Shown: positions 36,646-50,653, counted from the first letter of the stretch. The stretch is 64,000 nt of DNA from Neisseria shayeganii 871 (GCF_000226875.1 NZ_JH164926.1:1826949-1890948); one strand, 5' to 3'. Notes: generated from the letters alone by a model not told the origin. Numbers and translations are program-made.

Positions 36646-37937
36646 TATTCAGTCCATTCTTTCAGGGTGGAAAGCAGGTGTCCGGCCGGCACGGTGGTCT
36701 GGCCGCGGCCGCCCTGCATGTCTTTGAGGGTAACGCTGTCCGCCGCCAGCTCGCTTTCGGCCACAATCAGGGCGAAGCGGCTGCCGCTGGCGTCGGCTTT
36801 TTTCATCTGCGCTTTCAGGCTTTGACCGCCGCAATACTGCTGCACGTTCCAACCCTCGGCACGCAGGGCGGCGGCGTGGCGCATGGCGGCCAACGTGCTG
36901 CCTTCGCCCTGCTGCATCACAAACACATCCGGCGCTTCGTCGCAAGGCAGGCTGCCGTATTCGCGCACCAAAAGCAGCAGGCGCTCGATGCCCATGGCAA
37001 AACCCACGCAGGCGGCGGGCTTGCCGCCCAACTCTTCAATCAGGCCGTCGTAGCGGCCGCCGCCGCATACCGTGGCTTGGGCGCCGAGTTTGTCGGTGGT
37101 CCATTCGAACACGGTTTGGTTGTAATAGTCCAAACCGCGCACCAGGCGGGGGTTTTCCACATAGGCAATGCCCAAGCCGTCGAGCAGGGCTTTCAATTCG
37201 CGGTAGTGTTGTTGTGAGGCTTCGCCCAAATAGTCGGCCAAACGCGGCGCGCCGTTGCAGATGTCTTGCAGATCGGGATTTTTACTGTCGAGCACGCGCA
37301 GCGGATTGGTGTGCATGCGGCGGCGGCTGTCTTCGTCCAGCTGCGCCTCGTGGGCTTTCAGGTAGCCCACCAGCGCTTCGCGGTGGGCGGCGCGTTCTTC
37401 GCGGTTGCCTAGGCTGTTGAGTTCCAACGTGAGGTGTTCGGCAATGCCTAATTCGCGCCACAAATCGGCGCTCATGGCGATGATTTCGGCGTCGATGTCC
37501 GGCCCTTCAAAGCCCAGCGCCTCGATGCCGACTTGGTGAAACTGGCGGTAGCGCCCTTTCTGCGGCCGTTCGCGGCGGAACATGGGGCCGATGTACCACA
37601 GTTTTTGCGGGGCGTTATACAGGAGGTTGTGCTCCACCACCGCACGCAGGCAGGATGCCGTGCCTTCCGGGCGCAGACTGAGGCTGAGGGTATCGTTGGA
37701 GTCGGCAAAGGTGTACATCTCTTTGCCCACCACATCGGTTTCTTCGCCGATGGAGCGCACGAAAAGGCCGGTCTGCTCCACAATGGGGGTGCGGATTTGG
37801 CGGTAGCCGAAGCGGCGCGTCCACGCCGCCACTTTGTCTTCAAATGCCTGCCAGAAGGCAGCGGTGAGCTTGAAATCTTTCTGCTCCACCGGCAGGAGAT
37901 CGTTCATGCCTTTTACGGCTTGGATTTTTTGTCCCAT
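36645..37937 (-). CDS. hisS: Histidyl-tRNA synthetase
   Basis: 430 residues from ATG 37937 ([16 protein letters not shown]), the usual family start; the frame extends 18 codons upstream without support. Class II motifs are visible: motif 2 [19 protein letters not shown], the histidine-specific [15 protein letters not shown] and the C-terminal anticodon domain. A DUS lies at about 37358. It is translationally coupled to yfgM. Confidence 0.97.
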   Translation of the reverse strand: MGQKIQAVKGMNDLLPVEQKDFKLTAAFWQAFEDKVAAWTRRFGYRQIRTPIVEQTGLFVRSIGEETDVVGKEMYTFADSNDTLSLSLRPEGTASCLRAVVEHNLLYNAPQKLWYIGPMFRRERPQKGRYRQFHQVGIEALGFEGPDIDAEIIAMSADLWRELGIAEHLTLELNSLGNREERAAHREALVGYLKAHEAQLDEDSRRRMHTNPLRVLDSKNPDLQDICNGAPRLADYLGEASQQHYRELKALLDGLGIAYVENPRLVRGLDYYNQTVFEWTTDKLGAQATVCGGGRYDGLIEELGGKPAACVGFAMGIERLLLLVREYGSLPCDEAPDVFVMQQGEGSTLAAMRHAAALRAEGWNVQQYCGGQSLKAQMKKADASGSRFALIVAESELAADSVTLKDMQGGRGQTTVPAGHLLSTLKEWTE

Positions 37938-38018
37938 GATGTTTTGCGGGTATGCGTTTGCTGAATTCGGAAACGGCGGATGATAGCACATCAGGCTACC
38001 TGAAAGACCGATACGGCA

Positions 38019-38666
38019 TCATTCGGGGCGGTAGCTGGCAGCAGCGTGCCAATACATGCCGTAGTAACGGCGTAAAAAACCGATGCTGTCGGTGGCCAGT
38101 TGGCGGAATAAATCGCCGAGGTTGTCGGCAATTTGCGAAATGCCGTTGCCGCCGTCATGTTCGAAAATAAAAATCTTGCCGCTGTGCTCGCCGTCGGTGG
38201 GCATCAGCAGGCATTCGGGGCTGTAGCCGAAATAGGCAAACACCACGGCGTTCTCCCACCAGTCGGGGAAACCGTAATAAGCCGGCGCGCCTTCAGCAGT
38301 GGTGTAAAGCCCCAATTCGTCTTCGTCCAGGGTATCTTCATCGATTTGCAACCAGTCGGCCAGTGCCGCCTTGCCCGCCTCCATCTCGCCAACCGGTAAA
38401 AAGTTCAGACAAGCCTGCGGGTCGTCCGCCCGCGCGAACAGTTGCAAACCGTTGTGGCGGCGGTACAGCGCCAGCAAGTCATCGCTCGCCCCATTCAGCC
38501 AGGCGGCCAAGCGGGCCGCCTCGTCGGCTCTCGCCGGTGCGGCGGCATGGTGGCCGACAGAGACCCGTTCGTCGCCGTCTTCGGTCTGATTGATGATGTG
38601 CGGATCGGCGGCATCCAGCAGGGTGTGCAAATGGGCAAATAAAGATTGGGCATCCATCTGTTTCAA
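38019..38666 (-). CDS. SMI1/KNR4 (SUKH) family protein
   Basis: 215 residues. LNGASDDLLALYRRHNGLQLF, a YYGFPDWWENAVVFAYFGY strand region and GKIFIFEHDGGNGISQIADNLGDLFRQL match the SUKH superfamily, many of whose bacterial members are immunity proteins for polymorphic or contact-dependent toxins. No toxin gene is adjacent, so it may be an orphan immunity gene or a housekeeping member. It stands alone upstream of hisS on the same strand. Confidence 0.72.
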   Translation of the reverse strand: MKQMDAQSLFAHLHTLLDAADPHIINQTEDGDERVSVGHHAAAPARADEAARLAAWLNGASDDLLALYRRHNGLQLFARADDPQACLNFLPVGEMEAGKAALADWLQIDEDTLDEDELGLYTTAEGAPAYYGFPDWWENAVVFAYFGYSPECLLMPTDGEHSGKIFIFEHDGGNGISQIADNLGDLFRQLATDSIGFLRRYYGMYWHAAASYRPE

Positions 38667-38723
38667 GCCTCCTGAAATAAAACATCAAATAAACCAATAA
38701 AGAATTTGCTTTATGGGCATCGC

Positions 38724-38753
38724 AGGCTACCTGAAAGGATGTTCAGGTAGCCT
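38724..38753. terminator. Inverted DUS pair after purL
   Basis: Two complete facing DUS copies of the local dialect, 23 bp after the purL stop on the minus strand. Confidence 0.75.
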
Positions 38754-38775
38754 GCTGGTTTACCCTACCGGCTCA

Positions 38776-42681
<3,906 letters not shown>

Positions 42682-42847
42682 GATGGCTCGTGCTCACACA
42701 AAATCGGAAAGATAAAAAGAGAGGCGGATTATACGCGAAAACGCCTTTCCCCCACCCAAGATTTTGCCCGCGCAGGCTACCTGAAAGCTGTCTGCCCGCC
42801 CGCAGGCGGCGTAGGCTGGCAGATACGGCGGGCTTGTGATAGCGTAA

Positions 42848-43264
<417 letters not shown>

Positions 43265-43296
43265 CCACCCGCCGCGGCCAACTTCAGGCTACCTGA

Positions 43297-43335
43297 AAAC
43301 AGCCGGCACCGTTATGCCACCGGTGCCGGCTGTTT
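43297..43335. terminator. Bidirectional terminator between glnB and pyrE
   Basis: A perfect 15-bp stem (AAACAGCCGGCACCG and its inverse) around a 9-base loop. A-rich and T-rich ends on both sides serve both convergent genes. A DUS lies immediately upstream at about 43286. Confidence 0.9.
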
Positions 43336-43349
43336 GCTTTCAAGCCGAA

Positions 43350-43991
43350 TCAGGCCACGCCGTAGCGGTCGCGGTAGGCCTGTACCGGCGCTAGGTGTTC
43401 GCGGAACTGCGCATCGTCCTGCAACAGCGCCAGCAAATCGCGCAGGCTGGCAATCGCCACCACCGGCAGGCCGTATTGCTGCTCCACTTCCTGCACGGCA
43501 GATAATTCTCCGCTGCCTTTTTCCATACGGTCGAGCGCAATCGCCACCGCCGCAGGCGTGGCGCCGGCGGCTTCAATCAGCTTGACCGACTCGCGCACGG
43601 AGGTGCCGGCGGAAATCACGTCGTCGATAATCAGCACCCGCCCTTTAAGCGGCGCCCCCACCAGCACGCCGCCTTCGCCGTGGTCTTTCGCCTCTTTGCG
43701 GTTGTAGGCAAACGGCACGTTCACGCCCTGCTCGGCCAACATCATGGCGGTGGCCGCCGCCAGAATGATGCCTTTGTAGGCCGGGCCGAACAGCATGTCG
43801 AACGGCACCTTGCTTTCCAAAATCGCTTGGGCGTAAAAACGCGCCAGCGCGAGGGTGGCCGCGCCGTCGTTAAACAGGCCGGCGTTGAAAAAATAAGGCG
43901 ACTGGCGGCCGGCCTTGGTGGTGAATTCGCCAAACTTCAATACTTCGCGCTCCAGGGCGAAACGGAGGAAATCCTGACGGAATGCGGACAT
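43350..43991 (-). CDS. pyrE: Orotate phosphoribosyltransferase
   Basis: 213 residues. The PRPP-binding motif [14 protein letters not shown] lies at 118-131 and the substrate loop is [14 protein letters not shown]. Converts orotate and PRPP to OMP in pyrimidine synthesis, using the product of prs. Stand-alone gene. Confidence 0.97.
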   Translation of the reverse strand: MSAFRQDFLRFALEREVLKFGEFTTKAGRQSPYFFNAGLFNDGAATLALARFYAQAILESKVPFDMLFGPAYKGIILAAATAMMLAEQGVNVPFAYNRKEAKDHGEGGVLVGAPLKGRVLIIDDVISAGTSVRESVKLIEAAGATPAAVAIALDRMEKGSGELSAVQEVEQQYGLPVVAIASLRDLLALLQDDAQFREHLAPVQAYRDRYGVA

Positions 43992-44044
43992 GCTATGCTT
44001 ACCTTTGCAATCAAAATTCGAAAAGCGGGCATTATATCGCCAAA

Positions 44045-44104
44045 AGGCTACCTGAACGCCGCCGCCGCACAGAGAAACCCGCGCGGCTGGTTTTCAGGTA
44101 GCCT
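44045..44104. repeat. Inverted DUS pair, distal
   Basis: Facing DUS copies 36 bases apart, upstream of pyrE. Together with a second pair at 44156-44194, the 150 bp before the anion transporter stop hold four uptake sequences. Confidence 0.75.
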
Positions 44105-44155
44105 TCATAGGCGGTCTGGCCGCCACTGAGCTTAATCAAACCCGCTATATTGGAA

Positions 44156-44194
44156 AGGCTACCTGAAACCGCACACTGCGCTTTCAGGTAGCCT
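44156..44194. terminator. Inverted DUS pair after the anion transporter
   Basis: Facing DUS copies separated by 15 bases, 37 bp past the stop of the minus-strand transporter. Likely its terminator. Confidence 0.75.
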
Positions 44195-44230
44195 GCTTGC
44201 CGCAGGCCAATCATCAGGCAGCGGCAGGGT

Positions 44231-45715
44231 TTACCAATAACCGAGCAGTTTCCACCATAGGCCGCCGATGAACACGAACACCAGCAGGTTTACCACGCTC
44301 ATCACAAAGCCGGCTTTCCACCATTCGCCCAGCGTGGTGTAACCCGAGCCGAAAATCACGGGCGACGTGCCGGTGGCGTAGTGGGTGAGCGTCATCATCA
44401 GGCTGGAAGCGGCCGCCATCAGCAGGGCGAACAGCATGGGCGGCGCACCCAAGGCGATGCCGGCGGTGTAGAACGCGGCCAGCATGGCGGTGATGTGGGC
44501 GGTGGTGCTGGCAAACATATAGTGGGCATACATATAAGCCAGCAACAGCAGCGCCGAAGCGGCCACCCAGTTCAGCCCCATCTGTTCGATGCCGCCTTCC
44601 AGCACGCCGGAAAACCAGGCAATCAGGCCGAGTTTATTCAAGAAAGTGGCCATCATCACGAGTGCGGCAAACCAAGTGACGGTATCCCACGCGCTTTTTT
44701 CTTTCAGCACATCGTCCCACGACAACACGCCGGAGAGCAGCAGCAGCGACAGGCCGACAAAAGCGGTGGTGGTGGCATCCACTTTCCAGCCGTCGCCCAA
44801 TAGCATGGCCGGCACGCCTGCCCACAAAATCAGCAGCAGCGCAAAAATGCCGAGCATGATTTTTTCACCGCGGTTCATGGCGCCCAATTCGTTCAGCCGC
44901 TCTTTGGCAAACTGCGCCGCATTGGGCGTTTCTTTGATTTCGGGCGGGTAGATGAAATAGAGCACCAAGGGCATCAGAAACATCGCCGCCAAGCCGGGCA
45001 GCAGCATGGCCAAGGCCCAAGTTCCCCAAGTGAGGTGGATGTCGGAGTTAGTAGCCTCCGCAATCAGGTTCACAATCAGCGGATTGGGCGCGGTGGCGGT
45101 GATGAACATGGCCGAGGTGATCGGATTGCTGTGGTAGTTCACCAGTGCCAGATATTTGCCGATGCGGCCTTGCGTGCCTTTTTCGGGATCGGAATCGTAG
45201 CTGGCGGCAATCGCTTTCATCACGGGGTGGATGATGCCGCCGCCGCGTGCGGTGTTGCTCGGCGTAACGGGGGCGAGCAGCAGCTCCGACAAGGCCAGGC
45301 TGTAACCGATGCCCAAGGTTTTTTTGCCGAACAGGGAAATAAACAGATAACCGATGCGCGCACCCAAGCCGGTTTTCAGGATGCCGCGCGAAATCATGAT
45401 GGATACGCCGATCAGCCAAATCAAGGGGCTGGCGAAACTGCTCAAGGCGTCTTTAATCGCATCGGCGGGTTTGTCGGCGGTTACGCCGGTAAGCGCCACC
45501 AGCATGATGGCCACCATCGACAAAGCGCCGATCGGCATGGCCTTGCCGATAATGGCGGCAATCACGCCGACAAACATGGCCAGCAGTTTCCAGGCTTCGG
45601 GTTTGACCTCGGCCGGAGTAGGAATCAGCCATACCGCCACACCCAAGCCCACGGCCACCGCCATCGGAATCGGCTTGAAACCGAGTTTGCTCCGGTTTTC
45701 GTTTTTTTCGCTCAT
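44231..45715 (-). CDS. DASS-family anion:sodium/dicarboxylate transporter
   Basis: 494 residues from ATG 45715, preceded by AAGGAG; the frame upstream is unsupported. A dozen membrane helices. Signatures are VTPSNTARGGG, NPITSAMFITATAPNPLIV and, near the end, THYATGTSPVIFGSGY, as in the 2-oxoglutarate/malate and tartrate/succinate translocators. It probably imports a C4-dicarboxylate or exchanges it; the substrate is not decidable. Confidence 0.87.
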   Translation of the reverse strand: MSEKNENRSKLGFKPIPMAVAVGLGVAVWLIPTPAEVKPEAWKLLAMFVGVIAAIIGKAMPIGALSMVAIMLVALTGVTADKPADAIKDALSSFASPLIWLIGVSIMISRGILKTGLGARIGYLFISLFGKKTLGIGYSLALSELLLAPVTPSNTARGGGIIHPVMKAIAASYDSDPEKGTQGRIGKYLALVNYHSNPITSAMFITATAPNPLIVNLIAEATNSDIHLTWGTWALAMLLPGLAAMFLMPLVLYFIYPPEIKETPNAAQFAKERLNELGAMNRGEKIMLGIFALLLILWAGVPAMLLGDGWKVDATTTAFVGLSLLLLSGVLSWDDVLKEKSAWDTVTWFAALVMMATFLNKLGLIAWFSGVLEGGIEQMGLNWVAASALLLLAYMYAHYMFASTTAHITAMLAAFYTAGIALGAPPMLFALLMAAASSLMMTLTHYATGTSPVIFGSGYTTLGEWWKAGFVMSVVNLLVFVFIGGLWWKLLGYW

Positions 45716-45857
45716 CGTGCACTCCTTGTGAATGTGATGCAGTTGAGGGGAGCTGCCGCCCGAAGGCAGCAAGCAATTCAAATGTAACAAGAATCGCACG
45801 GATAGGATTTGACCGGACGCAAAGATTGGCCGCTTCGCACCGTCCCCACCAAATAAA

Positions 45858-45885
45858 ACAGGCTTTCAGGTAGCCTGAAAGCCTG
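45858..45885 (-). terminator. Palindromic terminator built on one DUS
   Basis: ACAGGCTTTCAGG-TAG-CCTGAAAGCCTGT is a perfect inverted repeat in which a single DUS contributes the centre, 13 bp after the trpF stop. It differs from the usual two-DUS design. Confidence 0.75.
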
Positions 45886-45897
45886 TCACCGCCTTAC

Positions 45898-46545
45898 TTA
45901 ATCTGCCGCCAAGCCGTTTGCTTCAACATCGAAACGGCGCACCTGGCGGATAAATTCGCGCATTTTATGTGGGCATTTCACGCCCGGCGCGCTTTCCACC
46001 CCGCTGGAAACGTCCACCGTGCGGGCGCCGGTTTGCCGTAACGCCGCCGCCACATTGCCCGCATGCAGCCCGCCGGACAAAATCCACGAAACGGCCAGGC
46101 GCTCGGGCAGCACCGACCAATCGAAAGCATGGCCGGTGCCGCCGTATTCGCCTTCCACATGGGCGTCCAGCAGCATGGCACGGGCATCGGCATAACAGGC
46201 GGCCGCCTGCACTATATCGGCCGCCTTACGCACCCGCACCGCTTTCAGATACGGACGTTGGAACTGGCGGCAGAATTCGGGCGTTTCGTCGCCGTGAAAC
46301 TGCAATACGTCCACCGGCACTTGCGACAACACTTGGCGGATGCATTCGGCATCTTGGTTCACAAACAACGCCACGATGCTGACAAAAGGCGGCAAGGCAG
46401 CGGCAATCTCGCGGGCGGTGTCGATGCCGATGTGGCGTTTGCTGCCCGGGTAAAACACCAGGCCGACGGCGTCTGCGCCCAATTCGGCGGCGGCTCGGGC
46501 GTCCTCCGCCCGGGTAAAGCCGCAGATTTTGATGCGTGTGTTCAT
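45898..46545 (-). CDS. trpF: Phosphoribosylanthranilate isomerase
   Basis: 215 residues, a TIM barrel. KICGFTRAEDARAAAELGADAVGLVFYPGSKRH at the start, LQFHGDETPEFC and the C-terminal phosphate site VDVSSGVESAPGVK. Tryptophan pathway step. The start overlaps the stop of the glutaredoxin-like gene (ATGA), so the two are coupled. The other trp genes are elsewhere. Confidence 0.96.
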   Translation of the reverse strand: MNTRIKICGFTRAEDARAAAELGADAVGLVFYPGSKRHIGIDTAREIAAALPPFVSIVALFVNQDAECIRQVLSQVPVDVLQFHGDETPEFCRQFQRPYLKAVRVRKAADIVQAAACYADARAMLLDAHVEGEYGGTGHAFDWSVLPERLAVSWILSGGLHAGNVAAALRQTGARTVDVSSGVESAPGVKCPHKMREFIRQVRRFDVEANGLAAD

Positions 46546-46793
46546 CTTTCAGGTAGCCCCTGTTGTTGCAAAAACCGCTGCAAAGCGGCTTCATCGAGGT
46601 GCCAATGGCAGATTTCGGTGTCGCCGTGCAAAAGCACCGGCACCAGCTCGTTGTAGCGCGTCTCCAGTTCGGGATCGTCGTCCACATCCAGCACGGCCAG
46701 CTCAAAGCCGTAGCGCGCCTGATACGGCTGTAAGTCGGCACGCATGCGGTGGCACAGGCTGCAATATTCGCGAAACAGCAAAGTTAACGTCAT
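46542..46793 (-). CDS. Glutaredoxin-like (DUF836) protein
   Basis: 83 residues with a thioredoxin-like fold: LTLLFREYCSLCHRM, with the CSLC motif at the expected active-site place, VLDVDDDPELETRYNELVPVLLHG and a C-terminal helix. Probably a small thiol-disulphide oxidoreductase. The last residues LPER come from an in-frame DUS. It overlaps trpF downstream and truA lies upstream. Confidence 0.8.
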   Translation of the reverse strand: MTLTLLFREYCSLCHRMRADLQPYQARYGFELAVLDVDDDPELETRYNELVPVLLHGDTEICHWHLDEAALQRFLQQQGLPER

Positions 46794-46809
46794 CGTCCGG
46801 CTCCAAAAA

Positions 46810-47646
46810 TCAGGTTGAGGCTACCTGAAACAACCATTCCGGCACGGGCGGCGTGGCCACGCCCCACTCGGGCGGATAATCCACGCCGGTCAAATACAGA
46901 CCGTCGGGCATAAAAGTGGGCGGCGCCTGCAAACGGCTGCGCGCCGCCAGCAATTCGGCAAAGCCCGCCACGCTGAGCCGGCCGCTGCCCACATACACCA
47001 ATGCGCCCATGATGTTGCGCACCATGTGGTGCAAAAAAGCATTGCCGTGCAAATCGAGCGTGATCAGCGACGGCGTGCCGCCCAGCGTGGCGCGGTAAAG
47101 GGTTTTCACCGGCGATTTGGCTTGGCATTGGGCGGCACGGAAGCAGGAAAAATCCTGCTCGCCCACCAATAAAGCCGCCGCCTGCCGCATCGCTTCCAAA
47201 TCCAAACGGTAATGCGTCCATCCCGCCCGGCCCACCAATAAAGGGGAGCGCACCGGCGCCGACTGCAACACATAGCGGTAGCGGCGGCCGCAGGCATCGA
47301 AGCGGGCATGAAAAGCGTCCGGCACCGACTGCACCTGCCACACCGCCACACCCTCGGGCAGATGGGTGTTCACCCCACGCACCCATGCCTGATCGGGCCT
47401 GTCGGCACGGCTGTCGAAATGCACCACCTGGGCCGTGGCGTGTACGCCGGTATCGGTGCGGCCGGCCGCCACCACCGACACCGGCTCGCCGGCCATGCGG
47501 CTCAAAGCCTCTTCCAACGCGGCCTGTACGGTGGCCACGCCGTCGGCCTGTTTCTGCCAGCCGAAAAAGCGGCCGCCGTCGTAACTGAGCCACAAAGCGC
47601 GGCGCCTGAAGCCGTGGGAAGGCGGAGAAGAAATCATGTGCTCCAT
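46810..47646 (-). CDS. truA: tRNA pseudouridine(38-40) synthase TruA
   Basis: 278 residues. [13 protein letters not shown] at the start and the catalytic [11 protein letters not shown] with D65. Modifies positions 38-40 in the anticodon arm of many tRNAs. The final codons (FQVAST) are encoded by a reverse DUS before the TGA. An in-frame ATG three codons later (MISS) is an alternative start. Confidence 0.95.
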   Translation of the reverse strand: MEHMISSPPSHGFRRRALWLSYDGGRFFGWQKQADGVATVQAALEEALSRMAGEPVSVVAAGRTDTGVHATAQVVHFDSRADRPDQAWVRGVNTHLPEGVAVWQVQSVPDAFHARFDACGRRYRYVLQSAPVRSPLLVGRAGWTHYRLDLEAMRQAAALLVGEQDFSCFRAAQCQAKSPVKTLYRATLGGTPSLITLDLHGNAFLHHMVRNIMGALVYVGSGRLSVAGFAELLAARSRLQAPPTFMPDGLYLTGVDYPPEWGVATPPVPEWLFQVAST

Positions 47647-47655
47647 TGCGTTTGC

Positions 47656-47672
47656 AAAATCAAAGGTCTCAG
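47656..47672 (+). mobile_element. Possible miniature element remnant
   Basis: CAAAATCAAAGGTCTCAGG resembles the right end TTTTGCAAAGGTCTC followed by AGG, with a small insertion. Isolated and weak. Confidence 0.25.
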
Positions 47673-47710
47673 GCCGGACAACACCGGCCCGACCGATTGT
47701 AAAGACAAAA

Positions 47711-47737
47711 CCAACCCGGGCAGTCAGCCCGGGTTGG
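47711..47737 (-). terminator. Terminator after fimV
   Basis: A perfect 11-bp GC-rich stem (CCAACCCGGGC and its inverse) around a 5-base loop, followed on the minus strand by TTTTGTC, 23 bp past the stop. Confidence 0.88.
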
Positions 47738-47759
47738 CAGCGGTCATACCGTCAAACGG

Positions 47760-50201
47760 TTAACCCAATTCTTTCAGCAGGGCTTGGGCTTGCGCCTGAA
47801 TGCTGCTGCCGTTGGATTCATTGACCAATTCCATCAAAGTCTGACGGGCCGTATTGGCATCATCAATTTCCAAATACATCTTGGCCAACTCCAGCTTCGC
47901 TTCCAGCGCCTCTTGCGGCAGCGAAGCCGGCTGCTGAACCGCTTCCGCCCAATCCAAGGCTTCGGCTTCCAGTTTGGCCGAATCAACCGGCTGAACCTCG
48001 GCACTCTCGAAAGCCGTGTCAAAAGACAAAGCGCTATCCGCGGCTTCCACGGTGGCGGGTGCAGCCGCTTCTTCTGCCGCTTGCAGAACGGCGGGCTCGG
48101 CATCATCTACGAAATTCAGGCTGTCCAGATTGAAATCCAAATCTCCGGCTTGGTCGTCAAAACCGGGCGCCGGAGCAGGCTCTTCGGCGGCCACAGCCAA
48201 AGACAGATGGTCATCAACCGCAAAGTCTAAAGCAGACACCTCTTCTGCGCTCACTTCCGGCTGCCAATCTGTCTCAAAGCTGACCGCTTCCCGCTCCGCA
48301 GCGTGGGCGGTTTGTGCCAATGCGGCCGGTTCACCGACATCGAAAGACAAACCGTCGTCTTCCTCGGCGCCAAACGGCAGGGCTTCAACCGGCGCCGTCA
48401 CTTCGCCAACAGACACGGGGGCTTGCGGCTGCGCAGACAGATCAAAATCAAACTCAGCGGCCTCCGGAGCCGTTGGCTCTTGGTCTGCCACAAACTGCGG
48501 TGCAAGCTCTGCTTCAGCCGCAGATGCTTGCAGGCTCTCTTCTGCAGGCGGGGTTTCATCTTCCCACACCCAAGCCAAATCGTCTTCAACGACCGGCGGC
48601 GCAGGCTCGGCAACCGGCGTATTGTGTGCGGCAGGCAATGCCTCATCACCGAAGTTTAGCCAATCGTCGGCAGACTTGGCCGCCACCGTAGCAGCTGCCG
48701 CCACACCGGCAGCCGTGGTGGCAGTTGCCGGCTCAGCAGAAGGCGGCTCGGCTGTCGGCGAGAAGGGCACGGCCTCCTCTGTTTGGTCTTCCAACCAGCT
48801 CCAATCGTCTTCTTCTGCCGCCGCTTCGGCTTTTGCTGCAACGGACTCAGTGTCCGGCGTATCGCCCAAATGCTGCTGCTCGGCCAATTGGTCGAGATTC
48901 AAATGCAGGTCGTCTTCTGCTACCGCACCGGCGGCGGCGGTCTGCGCCGTCTGGGTATCGGTTGCGGGAGCCGGGCTGTTGATGTCTTCGAAGAACAAAT
49001 CATCTTCATCATCGACGGGGGCGCCGGCTGCCGCTGCTGCCGCATGGGGTTTTCTACGACGGTTGGACAGCAGATACGCCAGGCCGCCGAGAACAACGGC
49101 ACCACCTGCTCCATACAACGCCCACTTCATCCAATCGGGTTGTTCTTCCTGAAGCGCAGGCGTTTCGGCCGCCGGCGCAGGTGCCGGTTCGGCCACCGGG
49201 GGAGCAACAGGCTCGGATACTTCGGCAGCCGCAGCCTCAGATGCGGCCGCTTCAGAAACGGCCACCGCTTCGGAGGCCGTCGCCTCGACAGGCGCAGGCA
49301 CCGGCTCGCTAACCGCCGGCACTACCGGCTCTGCGGTTTCGGCAGGCTTCGCCGCCTGCTCGGGTGTAGCGGGCGGCGTGGCGCTTTCTGCGGCAGGTGG
49401 CGTTTGTGTTGCCGGCGCGGTTTGTTCTGCCGCTTGGGCAGACGGTGCCGCCGCCTCATCCGCAGCAGCACGCACACGGATTTGGCTGTCTCGTGCCAAA
49501 CGGCGCAACTGGGCCGCTTCGGGAATAATCAGCGTCGTTCCGCTGTACATCAAATCGGGGTTGCCGTTGCGGAACGACTTAGGGTTGGCCCGAACCAAAG
49601 CATTGATGGTTTGGCGCAAAGTCATGCCTTCAGGCTGCACGCGCTGGGCGATGTCCACCAGCAATTCGCCGTCTTTCACCTGATAGCGCGAACCGCGTAC
49701 CACTTCTACGCGGGCGGGCGCCTGCGCTGGGCGCGAACGGTTGCGCTCACGCTCGCTTTGACGGCGCGGCTGCTCTGCGGCACGCTCGCGGCCGGGCTTG
49801 GGCGCCTCTTGGACCGCACGCCACGCAGGCTGCGGCGCAACAGTGGGCGCCTGATAATCTTTGGGATCCAACATGGCGGTGTATTGGCGGTTTTGGTTGC
49901 CTACCCCGAGCCAAAAAGTAACGACCGGCTCTTTCATCGGCGCGCTCGAACGCAAGCGGATAACGGCACGGTCGCTGCTTTGTTGGACAACCGTCGCGGT
50001 CAGATTGGCACCGATTACGGCCGGTTTGACCGAGCCGGCCAAGGCCCGCGCTTCATCGCCGGTTACCACTACGGTGCCGGCAAAAGGCTCGTCCAAATTG
50101 GATTGAACCTGCAGGCCGCCCATGGCGGCTGAGGCATTGAGCGATGCCGCCAAGCCCAAAGAAGCGGCGATCAACTTCACTTTACACTGTTTATTAAACA
50201 T
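47760..50201 (-). CDS. fimV: FimV-like pilus/polar assembly protein
   Basis: 813 residues. Signal peptide 1-25, a FimV N-terminal domain (MGGLQVQSNLDEPFAGTVVV), a LysM-type peptidoglycan-binding segment (about 171-226), a long Ala/Pro/Glu linker, one membrane helix near 360-380 followed by RRRK, a very acidic cytoplasmic region of about 350 residues and the C-terminal FimV TPR (KLELAKMYLEIDDANTARQTLMELV). Helps type IV pilus assembly. The acidic region is unusually long. Confidence 0.9.
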   Translation of the reverse strand: MFNKQCKVKLIAASLGLAASLNASAAMGGLQVQSNLDEPFAGTVVVTGDEARALAGSVKPAVIGANLTATVVQQSSDRAVIRLRSSAPMKEPVVTFWLGVGNQNRQYTAMLDPKDYQAPTVAPQPAWRAVQEAPKPGRERAAEQPRRQSERERNRSRPAQAPARVEVVRGSRYQVKDGELLVDIAQRVQPEGMTLRQTINALVRANPKSFRNGNPDLMYSGTTLIIPEAAQLRRLARDSQIRVRAAADEAAAPSAQAAEQTAPATQTPPAAESATPPATPEQAAKPAETAEPVVPAVSEPVPAPVEATASEAVAVSEAAASEAAAAEVSEPVAPPVAEPAPAPAAETPALQEEQPDWMKWALYGAGGAVVLGGLAYLLSNRRRKPHAAAAAAGAPVDDEDDLFFEDINSPAPATDTQTAQTAAAGAVAEDDLHLNLDQLAEQQHLGDTPDTESVAAKAEAAAEEDDWSWLEDQTEEAVPFSPTAEPPSAEPATATTAAGVAAAATVAAKSADDWLNFGDEALPAAHNTPVAEPAPPVVEDDLAWVWEDETPPAEESLQASAAEAELAPQFVADQEPTAPEAAEFDFDLSAQPQAPVSVGEVTAPVEALPFGAEEDDGLSFDVGEPAALAQTAHAAEREAVSFETDWQPEVSAEEVSALDFAVDDHLSLAVAAEEPAPAPGFDDQAGDLDFNLDSLNFVDDAEPAVLQAAEEAAAPATVEAADSALSFDTAFESAEVQPVDSAKLEAEALDWAEAVQQPASLPQEALEAKLELAKMYLEIDDANTARQTLMELVNESNGSSIQAQAQALLKELG

Positions 50202-50545
50202 TAAACCTCCCTTAACAGCCCGAATTGAATTTGCACCGACTTTTTCAGACGCGGCACCGCACCGACGGGGACCGCTTATGCGGTCATTCGCACAAATACA
50301 TCACGGTAAGTCCAAACAATTCGGGCATCATATCGTTTCTTAAACCCGTGTGCCAAGCATCTTAAACGGTTTGGCCCTGTTTCAGACACGAAAGTGAAAC
50401 ATTTTTTACAAAAACTTGCCGACGCTTTTGTGAAAAGGCTACCTGAAAACCGTTTTCCGCATCCTGCTGCGGCAAAATGATGCATTCTTCCCTTTACACA
50501 GGTATGATTAGGGCGTTTTTAAATTTAGAGCTTGCTCTTAATTCA
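50202..50545. other. Divergent promoter region of fimV and yciI
   Basis: Holds a DUS at about 50437, a TTTACA and a TATGAT as possible promoter parts for yciI (50481-50524), and a small AGAGC-TT-GCTCT hairpin at 50527-50538. No gene is seen. Confidence 0.45.
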
Positions 50546-50636
50546 CTTGGGCGACGAGTTGATCTTCACCGCTTAGCGGTCGGCAAACCGCCCATACAGA
50601 CATCCCTGCAATTAGGGTCTGCCCCATCAACCCAAG
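50546..50636 (+). promoter_or_regulatory. Highly structured leader RNA candidate upstream of yciI
   Basis: Basal stem CTTGG/CCAAG (50546-50550 with 50632-50636), extended by GTTGAT/ATCAAC (50558-50563 with 50626-50631). Inside, ACCGC-TTA-GCGGT (50568-50580) competes with GCGGT-CGGCAA-ACCGC (50576-50591), and a distal hairpin pairs CAGAC with GTCTG (50597-50621). The basal stem ends 4 bases before the ribosome site AGGA. It matches no riboswitch class I can recall. Confidence 0.55.
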
Positions 50637-50653
50637 ATTAGGAATACCACACC

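Noticed and set aside
48783..50132. Long arginine/glycine-rich frame opposite fimV
   Set aside because: Antisense to the FimV-like gene; low-complexity composition mirrors its Ala/Glu-rich codons.
50546..50636. Known riboswitch or 6S/SRP RNA upstream of yciI
   Set aside because: The consensus motifs of TPP, FMN, glycine, cobalamin, fluoride and SRP RNA that I could recall are absent, so I leave it unassigned.
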